NCBI GenBank assembly: GCA_026225945.1
Contig: JAMJFZ010004066.1
Location: 1,456,001 to 1,520,000 of the forward strand
DNA from: Cricetomys ansorgei
Lineage: Eukaryota; Chordata; Mammalia; Rodentia; Nesomyidae
Length of the DNA stretch: 64,000 bases
Direction: 5' to 3'
Numbering within the stretch: the first letter of the stretch is position 1; each line of letters opens with the position of its first letter. Shown piece by piece: positions 56,881-64,000 of this stretch. A program made the position numbers and the translations under genes. Below the pieces are notes generated by a model. The model saw only the letters and a program-made list of their open reading frames with translations, was not told where the DNA came from and made no database searches.

Positions 56881-57749
56881 ACACCTTTCTGATTGTCGGC
56901 TATTTGTCAGAAAATCTCAGGCGGGTGTCACCCTAGAGTCGATGCACGCTCAACCTTAGCAGTGGGCAAAGAACAGTGCACGCCCCTGCTTTGATTTGTT
57001 TGGGTTTATAGAGTCAATGACCAATTCAGTCAATATCGTCAGAACGTCCAAAGGTTTCTGATCACCAAGCAGATCTCCAACTTTTCAGCTTCTAACACTC
57101 TGGGGTTACTGGTTACTGGCCTGAGTTGACAGCTGTCTCAACAGTAAGACCACAATCCGCTCACTTGTCTCCTTCCATTACTGGGGAGGGATCTTAAACA
57201 TCTTCCCTCATGATGTGTTCCTATATTGTGAAGTAGCCTCCAGGGAACACCAGGTCAATTCAAAGCTACACCTTTAAAATATAAGAAATGCATATATTCC
57301 TCCGTGCATTGGTTCAAGGCCAAAGAAGCAAACATCTCTATGTACGGTATCGGGACTCACCTCCTGGTATTTGGTTCCCCTTCCTCAGAGTTGCCTGGGT
57401 CCCATGATAAACACATAAGTGGGCTCAGAATGAGGCTTCCCCGTGCCATACCTATGGAATCTAAGGACGAATGGGACACTGTTGAGATTTAACTCAGGAG
57501 ACAAAGGCAGATAATACATGTCAGCGAAGGGAAAACAGGGAAGCTTGGAGATGATGCTGGGAAACGTGGGATTGGAAGCCCAGGAAGTCTCAACACATTT
57601 CTGACCCCTTTCCTTGATGGTCATGGGTTCTGTTTAAGAGATCAGTGCTCATAGTCATGATTTATAGGGAAAGAAGCACGCTTGGTGACCGCAAGTCGTT
57701 CCCGAAAACCACTGCCTCACGACAATGCAGTCCATCGCTCTGCTAGCTT

Positions 57750-58175
57750 TAACTGTCAGCCTGGCACAGCTACAGTTGTAGCTGTAGCAGGGGAGAGCCT
57801 CCACTGAGGAATTGCCTAGGTCAGATTGGCCTCTGGGCATGTCTGTGTGGGGCTCTCTGATTGTTAATTGATGTAGGAGGGCTCAGCCCACTGTGGGCGG
57901 TTCCATCCCTAGGCAGGTGGTCCTGAACCATATAGGAAAGCCAGCTGATTACAAGCCAGCCTGAAAGCCAGCTAGCAAGCAGCATCCTCTGTGATCCCTG
58001 CTGTAATTCTTTGGTTGTGAAATGAGTTCCTTCGACAGAAGTAACGTTGTGTGGAGCAGCAAGCAGATGCGCCTTCAGATTCCTGCCTCTACTTCCCTCA
58101 GTGATGGACTGTAACCTGTAATCCTAAAATGAATAAACCCTTCCCTCCCTGAAGATGCTTTTGACCAGAGGTTTT
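57750..58175 (+). mobile_element. URR1-like DNA element, diverged copy
   Basis: Shares 'gggcggt(t/g)ccatccctaggcaggtggtcctg', 'aagccagct' repeats and the 'gatgctttt' end with the element at 55316, at lower similarity. The same orientation and about 2.4 kb spacing suggest independent insertions or an old local duplication. Confidence 0.65.
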
Positions 58176-58694
58176 ATTTGTTGTTATTCTTGTTCCCAAT
58201 TCCTAGGATGCTATGATCAAAGTTCAAAACTACCCAGGGAGTGGACTTTGAGGAAGGAGATCATCGGGAGGCAGGTGACTGAAGCCACCTGCTGTCTGGA
58301 ACTTGTATCTGGAGTGAAGGCACCAATGGTGACAGGTATTTACTGGTGTCCTGCAGCACTGTTGCACTGGGATAATCCTTGCTAAATATTAAATGGAGAC
58401 CTCGACTAACCACATGAACTTCATGAATTTCAGTTGGTCCTCACGCTCTGTCAGGAACTCTGAGGTCAGGGATTTGGCTCCACACAGGAACACATGCTCA
58501 GGAAGGACCCTAGTTCTGGATTCAGGAAGCGAAGATATCCTTGGCAGATTCTCCCAGGTAATGTACATTTAAATGCACCCCAAGGGAAGATGTGGGGGGC
58601 CAACAATGATGACACGTACCTTCTCTTTTCTGTAGCCGTATATCATTGACACAACCATACTAAATAGATTCCTCAATTAACATTTAATCCTTAG

Positions 58695-59030
58695 TAGGTT
58701 CTGTAGTAGTTAGGCTGCTGTGGGGCTCACCAAGAGAGGCAAGGAGGTGTTTTCATATATGCAAACTCTGACAGACTTCAGCAGAGGGAACCCCTGTTCT
58801 GGCCAACACCATCCTGGATCAACAGTGGAACCTCGAGGATCGGAGATCAGGTGTTTTTTGATTCAGAACTCCTCAGGTGCAGATCACAAGCAATTAAACA
58901 TCCACCACAGAAAGCCAACACCCTCAGACAATACAAAATGGGAAGACCTAGGGAATCCCCCTCACCCTACAGTGCATAAAACAGTTCTGTACATAGCTAA
59001 GAATAAACTTCCACAACAAAGTCCAGATGT
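58695..59030 (+). mobile_element. LTR-like repeat, copy C (sense)
   Basis: Homologous to 14068-14375 and inverted relative to 60330-60675. It contains 'cagacttcagcagagggaaccc' and ends in 'gaataaacttccacaac'. No coding remnant was seen between copies C and D. Confidence 0.6.
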
Positions 59031-59849
59031 TAACCAACTTCAGGCAAATGAAGAATATGGAGCCATCGACCTCTAGTGACTATTCTACTGACCTAAAAGG
59101 CAGTGGATGGCATATCCCGAAATTATGCCAGCCCAAGAAGAGGTCCTGAAGAAGCCTGCTGACTCAAAATGCCTTCCAACCCAGTAAGTTATCTGGGAGA
59201 AAAGTCACTTCTGATGACATTACCGTAGTAACAACAGAAAATTTCAAACAGTTTACACGAAAGAGGAATGGGCTATCTGACATCCTGCTCCTGGTCTAAT
59301 GGCTACAGTGAGTGCAGTACACACTAGAGAGGAACAGCAACTCCTGTGAAATAGACAATTCTTTGGCAAAATTGAATATATAAATAAATCTCAAAACAGA
59401 TTGCCATAATTTGATCGGTAGCTTCCCCTTCATTACTGCGTAAGATGTAAGGAAATGGATAGGATGTCAAAGACGACGGGCATCTGAGGCATGGCGGTGT
59501 CGTCTGGGGCACGGATGGCAGAACAACGGGGAGCAATGAGGGAAGGCGGGCGCTCTGTAAAACTCAGGTTAGTCTAGACACATTCCGAGTGACTATTGTG
59601 CTTCAGCGTGTTTCACGTATTCCCCTCGTCAACCACGGAGGAAAGACCTATAAAGTGTGCCCTGAGGGGAATGGGCTCAGTCCGTGTGGCTCCCCTCCAT
59701 GTGTGTTCACCATTCTTGCTGCTGAAGACACAACTATTGGAGGGGGCTCAGCAGCTTCACCTGCTGGGCGTTCACCTTCCACATGGATGGCTGACCTAGA
59801 CTCCTTGGAAGCATCTTGATCTAGTATTTTTGTTTGTTCATTTGCCTTT

Positions 59850-59997
59850 ATTTTTTAAGACAGAGGTTCTCTGTTGTAACTCTGGCTGTCTTGGAACTCA
59901 CACTGTAGACCAGGCTGGCCTGGAACTCAGGTATCTGCCTGTCTCTGCCTCCCAGTCCTGGGATTAAAGGCATACACTACCACCACTTGGCTTCGAT
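59850..59997 (-). mobile_element. B1 SINE
   Basis: Antisense: 'taagacagaggttctctgttgtaactctggctgtcttggaactcacactgtagacc'. Confidence 0.88.
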
Positions 59998-60329
59998 CTA
60001 ATTCTTAATTACATTCCCTGTAGTGGAAGGTTTGAATTAGATATTTTATAGTTACATACTCTGTCTTTATGGAGTGATGCTCCTGTGGACTTGCTTTCTG
60101 TATTTTGTGGGGGAAGGGCTTTATGGGATCTTAGTGTAAATGAAGAATCCTTATAGCCCTTACAGTTTATGCAGCCAGAAACCAGAGAAGACTCTGGTTT
60201 CCTCAGCTTGGACACCTCTGGGATAGGCAACATGTCTGCTGGCAGACCCTGAGGGGTGTGAGGTTCTATTTGTTTGTGTAAATAAAGCCTTTTTAGGGGG
60301 ATAGGAGGGAGTTTTGAATGAATAACGGG

Positions 60330-60675
60330 CTGTTGTAGAATTTTATTTTTAGTTATGTATAAAATAATTGTTTTATGCGCTGTTGGGTGAGGGGCTTCCT
60401 AGGTCTTGGCATCTTGTATTGTCTGCAGATGTGGGATTATTGTGGGGGACATTTGATTGCACGTGATCTGCCTGTGCTGTCAGTAGAGCACCTGAGGAGT
60501 TCTGGATCCATGAAAGCACCTGCGCTCAGGTGCTTGAGGCTTCACTGTCCAGTATGGTGCTTGCCAGGATAGTGGTTCTCTCTGTTGAGGTCTGACAGGG
60601 TTTGCACATATGAAAGCACCTCCTTGTACCTGTTTGCTGAGCTGAACAGTAGGCTTACTACTACAAAGTGCACCT
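60330..60675 (-). mobile_element. LTR-like repeat, copy D (antisense)
   Basis: Same family and orientation as copy A at 13030. It carries 'ggttctctctgttgaggtctgacagggtttgcacatatgaaagcacctcc', the reverse complement of the start of copy C with substitutions. Confidence 0.6.
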
Positions 60676-61269
60676 GCAATGTGGGGTATGACATCATGCC
60701 AGCTAATCCAGTGTGGAGACAAGGAAGAAGAAAAAGAAGCTCCAGACCTCTCAGAGTCCATTTTGTTCTCATCTTACGGTGCTGTTTGGGGAAGTTACAG
60801 AACCTTTGAGATAAAATGCCTAGCTGACAAATACAGGCCACTAGCTCTAGCTTTGAGGATCTTATCCTGCCTCTGCTTCCAATTCTGTCTCTTCTTCCTG
60901 GCCAGTACCTTGTGATGGTGCCACTTCAGTCACCAGCCATTATCTGACACATTGGATTAGACCCCTTAAGCTATGAGTCACAATAAACCTCTCTTCTGCT
61001 AAGCTGCTTCTGTCACATATTCTGTCAGAGTGCTGAGAAAATTAACATAAAACTACTGCCAAGAATTAGTCACTACTGTGATAAATCTATCCAAGTGTCT
61101 TTTAGGTCTTTGGGGAAGCTTTGTGATAGGAATGTAAAAAAGACTTGTGATATAGCCTGGGAAAAGCCTGGGCTTGGCAGCAAGTGCTTTCCTCTACTGG
61201 GACATCTTGCCAGCCCAGAAGTTGGTATTTTAAAGTAAGTTATTAAGAATCAGGTGTGTTGAGGGATAC

Positions 61270-61800
61270 CCAGTTATCTGTGTGCTATCCAGGTACCTGC
61301 AGGATTACCAGACGCCTGTGTGATGCCATGGTGCCTGCGTAGTGTCCAGATGCCGGGTGAATGTCGGGAGCCTCCATGATGTCCAGGTGCGTATGTGATA
61401 TCTGGATGCCTGTGTGATGCCATGGTGCCTGTGTAGTGTCCAGATGCCTTGTGAATATCAGGAGCCTCCATGATGTCCAGGTGCCTATGTGATATCTGGA
61501 TGCCTGTGTGATGTCCAGGTGCCTGCATGATAACTGAGTGCTTGTGCGATGTCTGGCTGCCTGTGAGACGCTATGGTGCCTGTGGGATGGGTAGGTTCCT
61601 GTGGGTTGCCTGGGTGCCAGTGGGATGTCTGGGTCCCTATGTGATGTCCAGGTGCCTGTGTGAACTCCAGGTACCTTCATGATGGCCAGGTGTCTGTGGG
61701 ATGCTCAGATGCCTTTGGGATATTCGGATGCCTGTGAGATGTCTTCATGCTTGTGGGATGTCAGGCTGCCTGTGGGATTCCGGGTCTCTGTGTGTTTGGG
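61270..61800 (+). repeat. Degenerate minisatellite, unit about 19-21 bases
   Basis: More than 20 imperfect repeats have the form 'gatgtccaggtgcctgtgt'. A longer near-duplicate of about 100 bases is visible inside it: 'gatgccatggtgcctg...gtagtgtccagatgcc' at 61321 and again at 61417. Open frames on the minus strand here are repeat artefacts. Confidence 0.85.
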
Positions 61801-62619
61801 CAGTGAAGCCCAACTTTAGTTAAACTTTGTCATACTTAATCTCAGGCTAGTAGTACAGGCAAGGTGGATGTCTCTGATCTGAGCTGCCTGTGGCCACACA
61901 GGCTTGACTTAATCTTTTTTCTTTTTCTTTTTTTGAGGGGGTGGGGACCTGGGAGAGGGTGATCGAGATACATTGTATACAACAAAGTAATTAACAAAAG
62001 TATTATGTTGAAAAAAAAAAAGGATTAGGCATGTGTCCCATCTCTTCAGGAAAACATTCCAGATATGCAATGCAATGCAAAGACCCTGAGACAGGATAGG
62101 GTTTGACTCTGTTTGGAAACCCATTTGATTGGAGAGTCATTAGGGCTGAGAGAGATGAGACTAGAGGAGGGGTCAAACTTCATGGTCAACATCAAATGTC
62201 TGCTCTTACTGTGCTTATAAACCTTTCATTAACCTCATTGGGAAGCCAGTCCTTCTTGAGTCTCTTAGGGATTTCAGTCTTACCATCAAACACTCAACTT
62301 TGGGAAATGCTTAGATTTATTTTTGTCCCAGATGAGGCGGGGAGGGAGGGAGAGGACAGTGAGAGATGTTATAACTGTCAGAGGATTCACGCCCCTAAAA
62401 GGACTGGGAATGGGGCTTAGTGGTCTTGCCAACCTAGGTCCACAGAGCCAGGCAGACAATGCCAGTCATGATTAATGTCCAGGAAATTAAATCGCTGCCT
62501 GTTTATGACACCCATGGCTTCACACACATGTGACAAGAAGAGGTAGTTATGAGTCAGTGATGAAGCTCAATAGTCCACTCTCTACAAACTCCAGGCCTTC
62601 TAACCATGTGTTTCAGGTT

Positions 62620-62745
62620 TTCTGAGATAGTTTCAGTTTGCTGGCCTGGGACTTCTATGTAGACCAGGCTGGACTCAGACTCTCAGAGATCTGCTTTCTT
62701 CTGCTTCCTGAGTGCTGGATTAAAGGTGTGCACACACACACAGCC
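62620..62745 (-). mobile_element. B1 SINE, diverged
   Basis: Antisense: 'tagaccaggctggactcagactctcagagatctgctttcttctgcttcctgagtgctgg'. It lies just beyond the 3' end of the second Cyp3a gene. Confidence 0.75.
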
Positions 62746-62934
62746 ACTTAAGTGTGGTTTTGTTTCTCCTTTTTTTGACACATGAAAGTTACTGTGCAAT
62801 TAGATGTCACCCCACAATGCTCTCAACTCTTAACTTCTGGAGTAAAGCTTAGAGATGGGCAACGCTGGCTACCAGCCTAGTGCCCTCGTCTCTTCAGGAA
62901 TAGATACTGTGAGCTGGGTGTGCTCATGAGGCAT

Positions 62935-63369
62935 CAGATAGTTCAAAGAGAAATATTTATTTGTATTCTCCATATAATGTTCAGTATAGAATACTGAATG
63001 AAAAACTCTTGACATGGATTTAACTGCTGGAGTCACGTAGTACTTCTCCTTGATATTAAAATCACTGATAGAATTATAGACGATCATTCACTCTAATCAG
63101 AGTAAATATTGCTGATGGAGTCAAGCGACAGAGAAGATGAACATCCACATGACAGTCACAGATTTAATGATTTCCTGTACATTACATGGTTGATAACACT
63201 ACGCACAGACACTGAGCCTGTTCAGTGAATGCACTAAATTCTTAACCATTTTTCAAGGACGGTGGATTAAGCCCCATATTCAACTGGGTTTCATTCAAAG
63301 GCAAATTTGAGTGTAGGTCTTCTGGGACACAAAACCCTTGATGAACACAGATGAACTCAGGAGGGAAAT
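62935..63369 (-). other. Cyp3a: 3'UTR of the second Cyp3a gene
   Basis: It follows the TGA at 63370-63372 and parallels the 3'UTR of the first gene. An AATAAA on the minus strand at 62956-62961 marks its probable end. Confidence 0.65.
62956..62961 (-). terminator. Cyp3a: Polyadenylation signal of the second Cyp3a gene
   Basis: AATAAA on the minus strand, about 410 bases past the stop, the same spacing as in the first Cyp3a gene. Confidence 0.65.
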
Positions 63370-63465
63370 TCACACTCCAGTTGTGATGCCATCTCTCACC
63401 ACAGCCTGTAGGACAATTGGTTTGTGTGGTTGAAGAATCGCTCGCCTGCTTAACACCAAGGGGAC
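63370..63465 (-). CDS. Cyp3a: Second Cyp3a gene, terminal exon 13 (partial gene)
   Basis: After the acceptor GCTCAAG, the minus strand encodes VPLVLSRRAILQPHKPIVLQ, then AVVRDGITTGV and TGA: 31 codons plus stop. That is exactly the usual 96-base CYP3A last exon, with the normal RDG-type tail. It is clearly homologous to, but diverged from, exon 13 at 35205-35279. Exons 1-12 must lie to the right of the window. Whether the gene is functional cannot be judged from one exon; this exon itself is intact. Confidence 0.85.
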   Translation of the reverse strand, partial: VPLVLSRRAILQPHKPIVLQAVVRDGITTGV

Positions 63466-64000
63466 CTTGAGCAAACACAGTGAGAAGGAATGAGTGACCC
63501 ACCACCAACTCCAGATGAAAACAAACAAGGTTCCTTAAGGACAAAGATACTTTACAAACCCATAAAAACTACTGGGTCCATAATGTGACTTGAATTGACA
63601 GTACATTCATCTAAAGTGTGTCACGACTGCATATGGAAAGCAGTTTCCCAAACACCTACTTAGTAAATTGAATACCTGTGTTTATAGGGTCTGAGTGACA
63701 AATGTTCATGAGTGCTGGGAGCCTGCAGGGGAACAGCAGCCAACACTGGAGTTTCAGAAAGTCAGCCTACTGTTTATCAGGGTGACAGTAGGTTTTCACC
63801 TTGGCCTCCCTGGGGATCGTCTCCTGAATGCCCTTTGCTACTGCTGGGCCTTATCATGCTTGTTGCTACCATGGTCTCCCTATCTCTCTTGTGGTAGGAA
63901 AGTTCTATGAGGGTCTCGAACCCCTCACTGGGCAGTGTTACTGGTACACATAATAATGGTGATGATTTTCCCTCAAGTGATGTCACCTGGGCAAAGCAGT
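63466..64000 (-). other. Cyp3a: Intron 12 of the second Cyp3a gene (partial)
   Basis: Sequence upstream of the terminal exon up to the window edge. No further exon was recognised. Confidence 0.6.

Larger units (their letters stand above)
54730..62935. other. Intergenic region between the two Cyp3a genes
   Basis: About 8 kb containing two URR1-like elements, an inverted LTR-like pair, SINEs and a minisatellite, listed separately. I searched by eye for stray Cyp3a exons, which are common in this cluster, and found none. The stretches 55720-56650, 56890-57740 and 59040-59840 show no recognisable feature. Distal enhancers for the first Cyp3a gene could lie here but were not identified. Confidence 0.65.

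Noticed and set aside
61274..61680. His/Thr-rich open frames in the minisatellite at 61270
   Set aside because: Two frames are open at once over degenerate repeats, with no promoter or splice context. They are repeat artefacts.
54730..62935. Stray Cyp3a relic exons between the two genes
   Set aside because: Looked for conserved segments (haem loop, ExxR, helix I) on both strands by eye and found none. A translated search would be needed to exclude diverged pieces.

Overview
This is mammalian nuclear DNA from a muroid rodent (mouse/rat/hamster/vole type). It has multi-exon genes with GT-AG introns, two CpG-rich promoters, and many B1, B2, B3/B4 and ID SINEs, rodent-type L1 fragments, URR1-like DNA elements and LTR fragments. 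The species cannot be fixed from sequence alone. Nothing prokaryotic or viral-infectious is present.

Layout. (1) 1-9696 is intron 1 of Cdk8, transcribed on the minus strand. Its first coding exon (9697-9824) sits in a CpG island (about 9560-10580) with an inverted pair of ZNF143-like motifs at the outer edge. (2) 10580-18780 is repeat-rich intergenic DNA with a strong CTCF-type motif at 11777. (3) Rnf6 runs on the plus strand: promoter/CpG island about 18780-19420, a candidate 5'UTR exon at 19850-19932, coding exons 21680-21874, 22416-22511 and 27416-29166, and a 3'UTR to about 30080. The spliced product is 674 residues with a C-terminal RING-H2 finger. (4) 30080-34785 is intergenic. (5) A complete Cyp3a gene lies on the minus strand. 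Thirteen exons, all with canonical splice sites and the family's standard exon sizes, span 54470 down to 35205 and encode a 496-residue P450. It most resembles the mouse Cyp3a25 branch as I remember it. Its promoter carries an ER6 (PXR/CAR-type) motif. (6) 54730-62935 is repeat-rich intergenic DNA with a large degenerate minisatellite. (7) The 3'UTR and terminal exon (63370-63465, minus) of a second Cyp3a gene lie at the right end; the rest of that gene is outside the window.

The order Cdk8 - Rnf6 - Cyp3a cluster agrees with the known rodent arrangement (mouse chromosome 5). The genes are not one pathway. Cdk8 is the Mediator kinase, Rnf6 an E3 ubiquitin ligase, and the Cyp3a genes are hepatic/intestinal steroid and xenobiotic monooxygenases.

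The most unusual feature is a 12-copy tandem array (46211-about 46990) of a 64/66-bp unit. Each unit repeats the Cyp3a exon 7 splice acceptor plus the first ~32 coding bases, so intron 6 holds eleven decoy copies of a 3' splice site. Also notable are Ala at position 309 in the P450 oxygen-activation motif, a short P450 C terminus, and CTCF-type motifs in divergent orientation between the housekeeping genes and the Cyp3a cluster. All coordinates were read by eye; family names for repeats and motifs come from recall, not from a search.
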